Both the position numbers and the translations under genes were made by a program. Below, piece by piece: positions 33,131-44,572 of a stretch of 64,000 nt of DNA; positions within the stretch are counted from its first letter, which is position 1, and each line of letters opens with the position of its first letter. Origin of the DNA: Anas platyrhynchos (Eukaryota; Chordata; Aves; Anseriformes; Anatidae). The stretch spans positions 40,056,001-40,120,000 of the forward strand of contig NC_092594.1 of NCBI RefSeq assembly GCF_047663525.1, in the 5' to 3' direction. The notes below the pieces were generated by a model. It saw only the letters and a program-made list of their open reading frames with translations. It was not told the DNA's origin and made no database searches.

Positions 33131-33417
33131 TGAATGCTGGTTCTCTGTGTTTGCAGATGACGCTGAGCGTGTTTAAACTAATTCCAGTTGAAGAAGTTTC
33201 AGTTACTTGCTTGGTGACGTTATCAGTTCAACGTTAAAAGCTGCAGCAAAAGCAAAAGGGGAGTTTTGCTTCTAGAAACACCACAGGTCTCTTGTCTGCT
33301 CTCGGAATGTTTTTGAGATAAACCAGATCTTAAAAAAAAAAAAAAGGAAAAAAAAAACCACAGCTGCTTCTTTTGCTCTCTTCCTACTTCCTTGTGCTTT
33401 GCCCCTCCCCTTTCCCA

Positions 33418-33460
33418 GGTGATTGGGTTTGGGTGCTGGGCGGGGCTGAATGCTGTATGA
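33418..33460 (+). promoter_or_regulatory. Type-A promoter (unit 4)
   Basis: Inverted CCAAT and GC boxes are intact. The TATA-like box has one change (TGTATGAG for TATATGAG). The exon-1 donor GTAAGT is kept at about 33510. Confidence 0.62.
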
Positions 33461-33483
33461 GCCCCAGGCATGCTAGCAGAGAG

Positions 33484-35068
33484 CTCCTTCTGCTTGGGCT
33501 GCTCTGTGGGGTAAGTGCTTTGTTTTTCCTTCAGTCAGTTGCAGGGTTCTCTAGGCAGACTAGAGCCTATGGATTTCTGGATTTTAAGTGCTTGGAATTC
33601 ACTCAGTAGCGGGATGTTTAGTAGGGGCTGCTGGCTCACTGTTTTTTTGGGATGGTGGGATACTCTTCTGTTTTTGAGCTATATTTTAATCTCTAGATGT
33701 ATAAACCCACTTGTGTAACTCTCCAGAGGACTAAAACCAGCTTGATTGAATGCTACATATGGCTTGGCAGCGTAGATGCAGCATTACCAAGAGACTGAGC
33801 AGAGTTGTATCAGAGTCACCTCTTTCATCTGCAAAGGGTAAGTTTGATTACCCCTGCCGAGGCTTGTGTGTGTGCATGTCTTTTTGGCATTTGTGGAGCT
33901 CGGTTGTTTTTCTTTGTGTGTGTGCATGTTCTTTTTTTTTTTTTTTGAGGGTCAAACAGTGTGTTTGCTGAGTGTGGTTAGAATGAGGAGGTGGGGAGCT
34001 GCTCAGGACTGGAAGGTTTGGTTTCTAGGAGTATGCGGCATCCTTCCTGTGCGACGTGACTAATTGTTGGGCTGGAACGTTCCAGCTTTCGTGTGTCTTA
34101 AGCAATGTAGCTTGTGTAGTGTGTGTTGTGTGGCCTGGGCAGAGTTTGCTGTGGTGCAGTGGGCGAAGAATCTCAGTTAGAGCTGGTGAGCAGCTGAAGT
34201 ACCGGAGCTGGGAAGAGAGAGGTCTTGGAGCAGGTACGCTGTGGCTGTGAGGTGCCTCAGAGTGTGCTTTTCTGTCTTTTGTTTTGTTTTGTTTTGTTGT
34301 TTTTTTGCAGGTGCTTTGTGCGGTCGTGGACAGGAAAGGGAAATCCTCGTGTCGCGGAGCAGTGAGGGAAGGTGAGTGTTGTCAGCCTGGTCATCCCTTA
34401 TCTGAAGCGAAGGGAAGACACTCAGGTGTTTCCCTCAGAGGGTCTGAAGTGAGTCTGTCTGGGATAGAGGAGCAACGTGGCAGGTGGGCGCTTGCAAGCA
34501 CAGTGGTTCTTTTGTCCTTTTGTGTTCCCCGGTGGTGTGGATGATGCTGGCCGCTCCTTTCAAGCTTGGACCTAATTTGCAGGTCCATAGGCAAGTGGCC
34601 TGCTGTTTTGAAAGGATAAAAGTAAAGCTGGGGTCGCTTATGTTGTTGAGGGATGGGTGCTACTGCTGGCAGCTGAATGTTTATCTTCTGCCTGTGTTTT
34701 TCTTTTGTTCAGGCTGAAATGCAGTGTGCAGTGCAGGATGTGTCAACCAGCTGCCTCTGCAGTGACTCTGGTGCGTGATGAGCAGAGGTAGCTGTTAATT
34801 TTGGGGGTGTGGTTGTCACTGAAGTTATTTTCCTACATCCAATAGCGTAAAATTCCAGTTTGCCTTTTAGAGGCGCTATAAGTGGGTAAAGAGAAGAGAT
34901 GGAAGCATGTGCCACGTGGGGCAGGCAAGCGGCTGAGGTACAGGAGGGGATGAGAGTATGTGATTTTTTCCTGGGGGTGGAATGGAATTGATTGTTTTGG
35001 TGTATAGTCTGTTTTGCTCCTAGATCTTTCATTCATTGTAAATAAAAGTTTGAGCCAGTTCCAGTTAG
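33484..35068 (+). ncRNA. Putative A-module transcription unit (unit 4)
   Basis: Same blocks as 1540-3125 with scattered substitutions. The TATA-like box is changed, while the donors and AATAAA (35041-35046) are kept. Confidence 0.45.
35041..35046 (+). terminator. Poly(A) signal, A module (unit 4)
   Basis: Copy of 3098-3103. Confidence 0.6.
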
Positions 35069-37057
35069 GAATGTTCTAGTTACGACCCAGCAAGTATTGT
35101 CCTTTTAATGTTAAAAAAAAGTGCGGCAAAAGCATGGGTGCAGATCTGTTTCAGGTCTTGTGCATCATATTCGGTTTGAGAACACGTCTGTTTCCATCGT
35201 CACTCTTGCAGAAGTCATCTGGGCCGTATCAGGAGCTCTTGCTTGGGAATTGATTTCCTGAGAGTTGTCTTAGGGGGTTTTCAGTCCCCATCCTTCTGGT
35301 CTCTTGTCTTGAAGGCAGGCTTTTTAGGCCTCCGTCATCCCAGTTCTGGCAGTTGCTTCCAGTTGCATGTTGTGACATTTGAGTCTCTCCTGGGGTCTGG
35401 TGCAGAGCACCTGTTCTGACTTGCTGTTGCTGTAGGGCTTTCTTTTTGGGGGTCACTTTTCCTTGTGCCTTGTGTTGTGTGTTTTGTTTGTAGTGTTTGT
35501 GGCGTGCCTGTGTGTGTGTACGTGTTTGGTCTGGAGCTGTCCTGCCTGGCAGTTAGTGATGACAGGTAACGTGGCAGTGCATGGGTGTACTAATACATTG
35601 TCTGGACTGTTTTGGTAAAGATATCCAGTCTGCCTCTGGGCACGTACTGAAGGGCAGCTGGCACAGTCATCTCTGTGGTGTTTGGCAGACTGGAGGGGGG
35701 AGAGTTGAGCTGCTTGCGAGCAACTGCTCGCATAGCACTTGAACGGTGTGCTTGAGGAGGTCTGTCGAATCTTGAAAGCTTACAGATATGGGGTTTTGAA
35801 TTTTTTATTTTTATTTCTTTCCTGTCCCCAGTAGAGCGTAAACCTTTGGAGGAACCTGTCACAGGAAAGAGCTCCTTCTGGAACTGTTCAGCACTCCATA
35901 GGCAACTGGGTGACTGGCTTGATCTACTTCTGAGGTGCTGAGGCAAGGAGGCTGCTGTTTTGAAACGATAGTATTGTAAATGGGGTCCCTTTTGTGTTGT
36001 TGAGGGATGGGTGCTAATGCTGGCAGCTGAATGATTGATTCTCTTGTGCCTGTTTTCATTTGTTAAAGCTGAAACACAGTGTACGACACGGGACTTGACG
36101 ACCAGAGCTGCTTTTGGCAAGGTGAGTGATGAACAGATATAGAAGGTAATTTAGGGGTGCAGTTGTCACTGCAGTTACTGAACTACACAAAGTACAGTAA
36201 AAATCCTGTTTATATTTCAGGGGTGTTGTAGCTGGCCTAAGAGAGCAGATGGAAGCATCTGCCTCGAGGGGAGGGCAGGGCACGGAGGTAAGGCAGCAGA
36301 TGAGAGTAACTGTCCCAGCTGTGCTGTGGCTTTGGATGCTGCTTCAGCCTATGCTTTTCTTTTTGTTTCACATTTGTCTCATACAGGCTGAGTGGGGCCA
36401 AGCTGCACTCTGAAGAGCAGCACGAGAAGGGCGGGCTGGTTGTGAGCTGGATCGGAGCAGAACTGCCAAGTAGCACGAGGTGAGTGCGAAGGGTATCCTT
36501 CTTGCTTTACAGGTGCCATGGCAGGCTCTCCACAGAAGCGGTTGAGGATTGGAGAAGAGGTTGCAGATGATCAAGGAGCGACACATGCAGGGATGGCTTG
36601 AAAAGGGTATGGCTGCTTTCTCTTCTGTTTATCAGGTGTCCCAGGCAATGTGGGCTGTGGTGTTAGTCTTTAGAATCGGAACAAAGCAGGTGCTGATGGA
36701 CGTCTTCTTTGGTAGGCAAAGAGGTGCCCGAAGCCCTGTTCTGTGTAGCTTGAGCACGCCTCTCTGAGGGTGAAGCATGCTTTCCAGCAGTTCCTAAAAC
36801 AGTGTTGATGCTGAAATGCTGCGTCTGTTTGTTTTTTTGTGTTGGGGTTGCACCTTGGTGAGTGTAGGGATGGGTTTTAATTTAGTGTAGCGAAGGGCCT
36901 AGCCCGAGTGTTCTGTAGTGTGTTTTGACCCATCAGCTTAGCCTTTTGGTTCTCAGGTAGCCTATTTAAGTAAGTGATTTTTCCTGCAAGTGGAATGGAA
37001 TTGAATACTTTTTTTGGCATGTAATCAATTCTGCTCCTAGACTTCTCTTTCTATGTA

Positions 37058-37063
37058 AATAAA
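37058..37063 (+). terminator. Poly(A) signal, C module (unit 4/block 1)
   Basis: AATAAA in TGTAAATAAAAG, about 240 bp before a type-B promoter. Confidence 0.6.
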
Positions 37064-37299
37064 AGCTTGAGCTAATTCCAGATGGGAAAAAAAATTCAGC
37101 TACTTGCTTGGTCATTTTGTCCTTTTAGTATCCAAAGCAGCAGTAAAAGCATGGGGATTATTGCTTCTAGAAACACCCCAGTTCTCCTGTCTGCACTCTG
37201 CATGCTGTTGAGCTAAGCCATATAAATAAGTAAATAAACCACAGCTGCTGCTGCTCCTCTTTCTGCTTTTTTTTTGTGCTTTCCCCCTGCACTTTCCCA

Positions 37300-37392
37300 G
37301 GTGATTGGCTTCAGGTTCCAGGTGGGACCTAATGGTAACTGAGTTGCAGGTATGCCATGAGAGAGCTCCTTCTGCCTGGGTTGCACTTTTGG
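37300..37392 (+). promoter_or_regulatory. Type-B promoter-like region (block 1)
   Basis: Inverted CCAAT box and the type-B middle sequence, with donor GTAAGT at 37393. It begins about 240 bp after the poly(A) signal at 37058. Confidence 0.5.
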
Positions 37393-38102
37393 GTAAGTGC
37401 TTTGTTTTTCCTTCAGTTGTTTGGAGGGTTCTTTAGGTGGGTCAGAGTCTATGGACTGATGCGTTTTCAAGTAGAAACTGGTACGCATATCTTTTTGAGG
37501 TGGCAACTGGTAGGATTTGTCATTGTAAAGGGTAGGATCTGTCATTGTAAAGCAATCTAGTAGTAGGTGCCTTTATTGCACGCAGCTGTTCCTCAGGTGA
37601 GTAGTTATAGCAGTTTAACGGGTAGTATGGTGATGTTACTTTGTGTGTTTCCTTTGTGGTTCTGGGTCCCTTCTGATTTTTGCAGAATTACAGGGCTTTC
37701 TGTGATTCTTTTCCCGTATGTCAAATATTATCAATATCACAACCTTTGTGGCAAAGTGATGGAGCAGGGTTTAGGAGAAATGTATGATGGAGGCTGCCTG
37801 TGTGAGCATGTATCTGAAAATGGCAGCAGTGGGCATATAAGTGGTGGTCTTTTTCAGGTTTAGGGGCGGTTTGTTATATTCCTGGAGCTTTTGCCTGTGT
37901 GCTTGCTGTCTGAGTCTTTAGACCATCAAGCCTTCTTGCTTTATGTGCATGGAATTCACTTATTTGAGTTATGTTTATGAGGGGTTGCCAGGTACGTTGT
38001 TTTTGGGAAACTGTGGGCTACAGTTTCTTGACCGCATAAGTGCAGTACTGCCAAGAGACTGAGCAGGGTCACCTTCTTCATCTCTGAAGATAAAGTCTGT
38101 TT

Positions 38103-38189
38103 GGGCCCATTTCGGCGCGGCGCCGCCCGGGCCCATTTCGGCGCGGCGCCGCCCGGGCCCATTTTGGCGCGGCGCCGCCCGGGCCCATT
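38103..38189. repeat. 26-bp minisatellite, 3 units (block 1)
   Basis: Anchors at 38106, 38132, 38158 and 38184. Same unit and position in the B module as the long array. Confidence 0.95.
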
Positions 38190-38287
38190 TCTCAGGTGGA
38201 GCTACTGAGCAGGTGAGGTAAAGGAGCTGGGAACAGAGAGATATTGCACAATGGTATGTTGCATCAGTAGTAGTCAGCGTTGTGCAG

Positions 38288-38906
38288 TGATATAAGTTGC
38301 CCCCTTAATTAATTTTCAGAGAGCATTGCATTAATAATAGAAAGGAATTTATTGAGTAAGCAACAGCAAGCAAAACAGCGCTGGGCAGCCGGGGAGTCTC
38401 GGCTCTGCCAACGGCGCGCGCCTCACCCCCCCTAGGGTCCCTTTTTATATCTTGGTGATTTCAGGATTACGCAGCACATCCTGGTATATTCTGCGACTGC
38501 GCACACTGTTGCTAGGGGGTCGTCTCTGTCCCTCTGGTGGTCGTGAAGATGAAGGCCGTAGTCTTCCTCAACGTTGTGGTTCAACTTCTTTCTTTATTTG
38601 GTCATGTTGGCCCAGCATGAGACAGGAAGGCAAGATGTTGATACACTAGGTTAGCAACTTATCAGGAGATGGTTACATGAACTTTGCAGCAGTGTTTTTT
38701 TGAACAAAAGAGGCTACTGAGATGCAGAAGGAGAGAAGGGGAGAGGGTTCTCTTTTTTGTTACATTAAGCAAAGGAATTTTCATAGTGTCTAGCTAAGCA
38801 TTATATAGCTCCTTACTTCAGCAGGGAGTTTTCACAACTCCCGTTCCTCAAACAGAACTCCTTGTTTTTACAAAAGACAATGAACAAACATTTATTGTGT
38901 ATTACA
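38288..38906 (-). mobile_element. Solo LTR, 619 bp, ERV-L-like (block 1)
   Basis: Begins TGATATAAG and ends GTATTACA, flanked by exact 5-bp repeats TGCAG (38283-38287 and 38907-38911). The empty site is seen in other B modules (GTTGTGCAGGAGG near 52950). On the minus strand TATA-like and AATAAA motifs are in LTR order. It is absent from all other copies, so it is younger than this block's split from them. Confidence 0.8.
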
Positions 38907-39231
38907 TGCAGGAGGTGGGTATCAGTGCTGGCATGCTAGTGAATGTTCGTTCTCTGTTTTTGCAAGTGATGATGAACCTGTTTGAGCTAATTCCATTTGA
39001 AAGATTTCCTGTTACTGGCCTGGTCGTGTTGTCCTTTCAATGTTAAAAGCTGTAGCAAAAGCATGGGGATTGTTGCTTCTAGAAACACCCTAGGTCTCCT
39101 GTCTGCTCTCTGCATGTTTTTCCAGTAAAGCAGATCTTAAAAAAAAAAAACACAATGAAAATAATAAAAAACAGCTGCTTCTGCTGCTGCTTTCTTTCTA
39201 CTTCCTTGTGCTTTGCCCCTCCCTTTTTCCA

Positions 39232-39275
39232 GGTGATTGGGTTTGGGTGCTGGGCGGGGCCAAATGGTATATGAG
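39232..39275 (+). promoter_or_regulatory. Type-A promoter (block 1)
   Basis: GATTGG, GGGCGGGGC and TATATGAG (39268-39275) are intact, followed by a GTAAGT donor near 39325. Confidence 0.7.
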
Positions 39276-39299
39276 CCCCAGGCATGCTATCAGAGAGCT

Positions 39300-40290
39300 C
39301 CTTCTGCCTGGGCTGCTCCTTGGGGTAAGTGCTTTGTTTTTCCTTCAGTCAGTTGCAGGGTTCTCTAGGCAGGCTGGAGTCTATAGATTGCTAGAATTTT
39401 TAAGTGCTTGGAATTCACTTAGGAGAGGGATGTTTAGTAGAGGTTTGTGGCTTATTGTTTCTTAGGATGGTGCGATACTCCTCTGTTTTTGAGCTGCACT
39501 TTAATCTCTAGACATATAAACCCACTCGTTTTATTCTGCAGAGGACTAAAACCAGCTTGATTACCGGCTACATGTGGCTTGACAGCGTAGATGCAGCATT
39601 ACCAAGAGACTGAGCAGAGTTGTATCAGAGTCACCTTTTTTATCTGCAAAGGGTAAGTCTGTGATTACCCCTGCCGGGGTTGCTGTGTGTGCATGTCTTT
39701 TTGGCATTTGTGGAGCTCAGTTGTTTTTCTTTGTGTGTGTGCATGTTCTAACTTCTTTTTTTTTTTGAGGGGTGAATAGTGTGTGTGCTGAGCGTGGTTG
39801 GCAGGAGGAAGTGGGGAGCTGCTCAGGACTGGTAGGTTTGGTTTCTAGGAGTGTGCAGCAGCCTTCCTGTGCGATGCGACTGATTGTTGGGTGGGAATGT
39901 ACCAGCTTGTGTGTGCTGGGCAATGTAGCTTGTGTAGTGTGTGTTGTGCGGCCCGGGTGCAGCTTGCTGTGGTGCTGTGAGTGAACAATCTCAGTTAGAG
40001 CTGGTGAGCAGCTGAAGTACCAGAGCTGGGAAGAGAGAGGTCTTGCAGCAGGTACGCTGTGGCTGTGAGGTGCCTCAGAGTGTGCGTTTTTCTTCTCTTT
40101 GCAGTTACTATGTGCAGTTGTGGAGAGGGAAAGGAAATCCTCATGTCACAAAGTACTGAGGGAAGGTGAGTGTTGTCAGCCTGGTCATCGCTTATCCGAA
40201 GCGAAGGGAAGGTTGTTTGGTGTTTGATTGTTTTGGCGTATGATCTCTTCTGCTCCTAGATCTTTCTTTCTATGTAAAAAAAAAATAAAA
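39300..40290 (+). ncRNA. Putative A-module transcription unit, shortened (block 1)
   Basis: Promoter, exon 1, block 2 (about 39541-39650) and block 3 (about 40105-40165) are present. The sequence then jumps at about 40211 from the start of the following intron to the poly(A)-signal region, so blocks 4 and 5 are gone. The signal itself is replaced by an A-rich run (40276-40300). Confidence 0.4.
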
Positions 40291-40577
40291 ATAAAAAAAA
40301 TGTTTGAGTTATTTGCAGTTAAGAAAATTCCAGTTAATTGCAGGGTCATATTGTCCATTTAATATTAAAAGCTGCAGCAAAAGCATGGGGATTGTTGCTT
40401 CTAGAAACACCCCAGTTCTCTTGTCTGCACTCTGCATGCTGTTGAGCTAAAGCAGATTTCAAAAAAAAAAAAAAAAGAAAGAAAGAAACACACACACACA
40501 CAGAAACAACAATAAAATTCTACCAATGGGTGATGTGTTGTGAACGCAATGATCATTTAATCCCTTTGTTTTCCCAG

Positions 40578-40631
40578 GTGGAGTGGATGATACTGGCTGC
40601 ACTGTTGGAGCTTGGATTCGGAGAGGAAGAG
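40578..40631 (+). other. 54-nt exon-like block, C module (block 1)
   Basis: Lies between TTTTCCCAG and GTGAGC and encodes, in its only open frame, VEWMILAALLELGFGEEE (18 codons). It is preceded by a shared block and a CCAAT-like CCAATGGG. A second block starts at 40732 after TTTTTGCAG. Joined in phase it would continue LMMSLQLTKM and so on to a stop near 40818. Function unknown. Confidence 0.4.
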
Positions 40632-43062
40632 GTGAGCAGAACCGTATGTTGCATCAGCAGTAGTCAGCATTGTGGAGGAGGTGGGCATCATGGCCGGCGT
40701 GCTAGTGAATGCTGTTTCTCTGTTTTTGCAGCTGATGATGAGCCTTCAATTGACTAAGATGACAATCTGTGCCTGTGCATTTCTTGATGCGGTGGGACTT
40801 TACCATGCAGTGACCTGAGAGCTAAGTTGTGGGGCGCCCTGTATTTGCATATGTGGGGTTGCTAATGGGAGCTGGGAGCCAGAGCAGCATGGAGCCAGCT
40901 GGCTGAATATACTTGGTGCTGCTGTGAGGGTGGTTGAGGCTGGGTCACGTTCAGGCTGCTTGTGGCTGGGTCAGCAGGCTAATAGAAGAGGCAGGATTAT
41001 TTTGTAGTGTGAGTGCGTGCGCCAGGCAGGACAGTTTCCTTCAGTTTGTCTGTCTTGTAGTGTTGCTTCTACAACGTCTGTTCTGAAGGGCCTCAACGCT
41101 TATTTTGTCATCATGACTCTGATCTGAGCACTTCTTGTCTTGCAGTCGCTGCTTAAAGAGCAGGCCTATTTCAGGTCTTGTGCATCATATTCGGTTTGAG
41201 AACACGTCTGTTTCCATCGTCACTCTTGCAGAAGTCATCTGGGCCGTATCAGGAGCTCTTGCTTGGGAATTGATTTCCTGAGAGTTGTCTTAGGGGGTTT
41301 TCAGTCCCCATCCTTCTGGTCTCTTGTCTTGAAGGCAGGCTTTTTAGGCCTCCGTCATCCCAGTTCTGGCAGTTGCTTCCAGTTGCATGTTGTGACATTT
41401 GAGTCTCTCCTGGGGTCTGGTGCAGAGCACCTGTTCTGACTTGCTGTTGCTGTAGGGCTTTCTTTTTGGGGGTCACTTTTCCTTGTGCCTTGTGTTGTGT
41501 GTTTTGTTTGTAGTGTTTGTGGCGTGCCTGCGTGTGTGTACGTGTTTGGTCTGGAGCTGTCCTGCCTGGCAGTTAGTGATGACAGGTAACGTGGCAGTGC
41601 ATGGGTGTACTAATACATTGTCTGGACTGTTTTGGTAAAGATATCCAGTCTGCCTCTGGGCACGTACTGAAGGGCAGCTGGCACAGTCATCTCTGTGGTG
41701 TTTGGCAGACTGGAGGGGGGAGAGTTGAGCTGCTTGCGAGCAACTGCTCGCATAGCACTTGAACGGTGTGCTTGAGGAGGTCTGTCAAATCTTGAAAGCT
41801 TACAGATATGGGGTTTTGAATTTTTTATTTTTATTTCTTTCCTGTCCCCAGTAGAGCGTAAACCTTTGGAGGAACCTGTCACAGGAAAGAGCTCCTTCTG
41901 GAACTGTTCAGCACTCCATAGGCAACTCAGTGACTGGCTTGATCTACTTCTGAGGTGCTGAGGCAAGGGGGCTGCTGTTTCGAAACGATAACGTTGTAAA
42001 TGGGATCCCTTTTGTTGTGGAGGGATGGGTGCTAATGCTGGCAGCTGAATGATTATCTTGTGTCTGTTTTCAGTTGTTAAAGCTGAAACACAGTGTACAA
42101 CATGGGACTTGATGACCAGGGCTGCTTTTGGCAAGGTGAGCGATGAACAGATGTAGCAGATACTTCAGGGGTGCAGTTGTCACTGCAGTTACTTAACTAC
42201 ACAAAGTACAGTAAAAATCCTGTTTATATTTCAGAGGTGTGTTGTAGCTGGCCTAAGAGAGCAGATGGAATCATCTTCCTTGAGGGCAGATGAGGGGGCC
42301 GAGGTAAAGGAGCAGATGAGAGTAACTGTCCCAGCTGTGCTGTGGCTTTGGATGCTGCTTCAGCCTATGCTTTTTTGTTTCACATTTGTCTTGCACAGGC
42401 TGAGTGGGGCCAAGCTGCACTCTGGAGAGCAGCACGAGAAGGGCGGGTTGGTTGTGAGCTGGATCGGAGCAGAACTGCCAAGTAGCACGAGGTGAGTGCG
42501 AAGGGTATCCATCTTGCTTTGCAGGTGCCATGGCAGGCTCTCTAGAGAAGTGGTTGAGGATTGGAGAAGAGGTTGCAGATGATCAAGGAGCGACACGTGC
42601 AGGGATGGCTTGAAAAGGGTATGGCTGCTTTCTCTTCTGTTTATCAGGTGTCCCAGGCAACGTGGGCTGTGATGTTAGTGTTTAGAATCGGAACAAAGCA
42701 GGTGCTGATGGTGGTCTTCTTTGGTAGGCGAAGAGGTGCCCGAAGCCCTGTCTTGTGTAGCCTGAGCACGCCTCGCTGAGTATGCAGCTTGATTTCCAGC
42801 AGTTCTGAAAACTGTGTTGAAGCTGAAATGCTGTGTCTGTGTTTGGGTCGGGTTTGCACCTTGGTGAGTGTCGGGATGGGTTTTAATTCAGTGCAGCGGA
42901 GGGCCTCGCCTCAGTGTCTTGTATTGTGTTTTGACCCGTGAGCATAGACCTTTGGTTTTCCTATAGCCTACTGAAGTAACTGATTTTTCCTGCAAGTGGA
43001 ATGGAATTGAATTCTTCTTTGGCGCATAATCTGTTCTGCTCCTAGAGTTTTCTTCCTGCGTA

Positions 43063-43068
43063 AATAAA
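43063..43068 (+). terminator. Poly(A) signal, C module (block 1)
   Basis: AATAAA in GCGTAAATAAAAG, 239 bp before a type-B promoter. Confidence 0.6.
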
Positions 43069-43301
43069 AGTCTGAGCTAAATCTGGCTGAAAAAGCTTCA
43101 TTTACTTGCGTGGTAGTATTGTCCTTTCAGTATTCAAAGCTGCAACAAAAGCATGGGGATTATTGCTTCTAGAAACACCCCAGTTCTCCTGTCTGCACTC
43201 TGCATGCTGTTGAGCTAAGCCATATAAGGAAGTTAATAAAACCACAGCTGCTGCTGCTCCTCTTTCTGCTTTTTTTTATTCTTTCCCCCTGCACTTTCCC
43301 A

Positions 43302-43394
43302 TGTGATTGGCTTCAGGTTCCAGGTGGGACCTAATGGTAACTGAGTTGCAGGTATGCCATGAGAGAGCTCCTTCTGCCTGGGCTGCACTTTTGG
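43302..43394 (+). promoter_or_regulatory. Type-B promoter-like region (block 2)
   Basis: As at 37300, donor GTAAGT at 43395. It begins 239 bp after the poly(A) signal at 43063. Confidence 0.5.
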
Positions 43395-44085
43395 GTAAGT
43401 GCTTTGTTTTTCCTTCAGTTGTTTGGAGGGTTCTTTAGGTGGTTCAGAGTCTATGGACTGATGCATTTTGAAGCAGAAACTGGTACTCCTATGTTTTTGA
43501 GGTGAAAACTGGTAGGATCTGTCTTTGTAAAGCAATCTAGTAGTAGGTGCCTGTATTGCACGCAGCTCTTCCTCAGGTGAGTAGTTGTTATGGCAGTTTT
43601 ACGGATAGTATGGTGATGTTACTTTGTGTGTTTGCTTTGTGGTTCTGGGTCCCTTCTGATTTTTGCAGAATTACGGGGCTTTCTGTGATTCTTTGCCTGT
43701 ATGTCAAATATTATCAAAGTCAAAACCTTGCTGTTAAAGTGATGGAGCAGGGTTTAGTTGAAATGTATGATGGAGGCTCCCTGTGTGAGCGTGTATCAGA
43801 AAATGGCAGCAGTGGGCACGTAAGGGGTAGTCTGTTTCAGTTTTAGGGACAGTTTGTTATATTCCTGGAGCTTTTGCCTGTGTGTTTTCTGTCTGTCGAG
43901 TGTTTAGACCTTGCAGCCTTCTAGTCTTGATGTCCTTGAATTGACATATTAGAAGTATGTTTATTAGGTGTTTCCAGGTAGTTGTTTTTGGGAAACAGTG
44001 GGATAATGTTTCTTGACCGCGTAAGTGCAGTAGTGCCAAGAGAGTGAGCAGGCTCACCTTCTTCTTCTCTGCAGAATAAGTCCGC

Positions 44086-44149
44086 CCGGGCCCATTTTGG
44101 CGCGGCGCCGCCCGGGCCCATTTCAGCGCGGTGCCACCCGGGCCTATTT
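44086..44149. repeat. 26-bp minisatellite, 2 units (block 2)
   Basis: Anchors near 44091, 44117 and 44143. The second unit is diverged (GCGGTGCCACC). Confidence 0.93.
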
Positions 44150-44572
44150 CTCAGGTAAATGTAGTGAGCAGGTGAGGTGAAGGAGCTGGGAACAGAGAGG
44201 TATTGCACAGTAGCATGTTGCATCAGTAGTAGTCAGCGTTGCGGAGGAGGTGGGTGTCAGGGCTGTCATGCTTGTGAATTCTGGTTCTCTCTATGTGCAA
44301 GTGATGATGAACCTGTTTGAGCTAATTCCATTTGAAAGATTTCCTGTTACTGGCCTGGTCGTGTTGTCCTTTCAATGTTAAAAGCTGTAGCAAAAGCATG
44401 GGGATTGTTGTTTCTAGAAACACCCCAGGTCTCTTGTATGCTCTCTGCATGTTTTTCAGGTAAAGCAGATCTTAAAAAAACCAACCAAACAAACAAAGAA
44501 AATAATAAAAAACATCTGCTTCTGTTCCTGCTTTTTTTCTACTTCCTTGTGCTTTGCCCCTCCCTTTTTCCA

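Larger units (their letters stand above)
22468..33265. repeat. Macrosatellite core unit 3, shortened at its right end
   Basis: It follows unit 2 closely up to about 31.0 kb, then gathers more single-base differences (for example near 31118, 31665, 31731, 31838, 32092, 32145, 32231 and 32311). The second 62-bp array leads directly into sequence that in units 1 and 2 follows the first array. About 1.75 kb, containing the CTCF/NRF1 cassette and one type-A promoter, is therefore absent. The switch lies between about 33061 and 33265. Confidence 0.93.
33266..36500. repeat. Partial fourth core unit at the array edge
   Basis: Matches 1322-4560 of unit 1 at an offset of about 31943 bp, with more substitutions than among units 1-3. 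From about 35160 it shares variants with the flanking copy at 41170 (for example GAGAACACG and GGGCCGTATC), so tracts have been exchanged with the diverged array. By about 36495-36530 the variants are those of the flanking array (CTCTCCACAG rather than CTCTCTAGAG). Confidence 0.88.
36501..43068. repeat. Diverged higher-order repeat block 1 (end of a C module, then B-A-C)
   Basis: Holds the end of a C module with its poly(A) signal (37058), a B module (promoter 37300), a 26-bp repeat cluster (38103), a solo LTR (38288-38906), an A module (39232) that is shortened after its third exon-like block, and a C module (40399-43068). It lacks the core-unit LTRs and TTAGGG tracts. It keeps 118 bp (36691-36808) that all three core units have lost. 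Confidence 0.85.

Noticed and set aside
1-33265. The three units as a pure assembly artefact
   Set aside because: The units carry private differences (a missing triplet, homopolymer steps, substitutions, a different right end), and the flanking array shows the same modules in diverged form. Exact copy number in the genome remains unverified.
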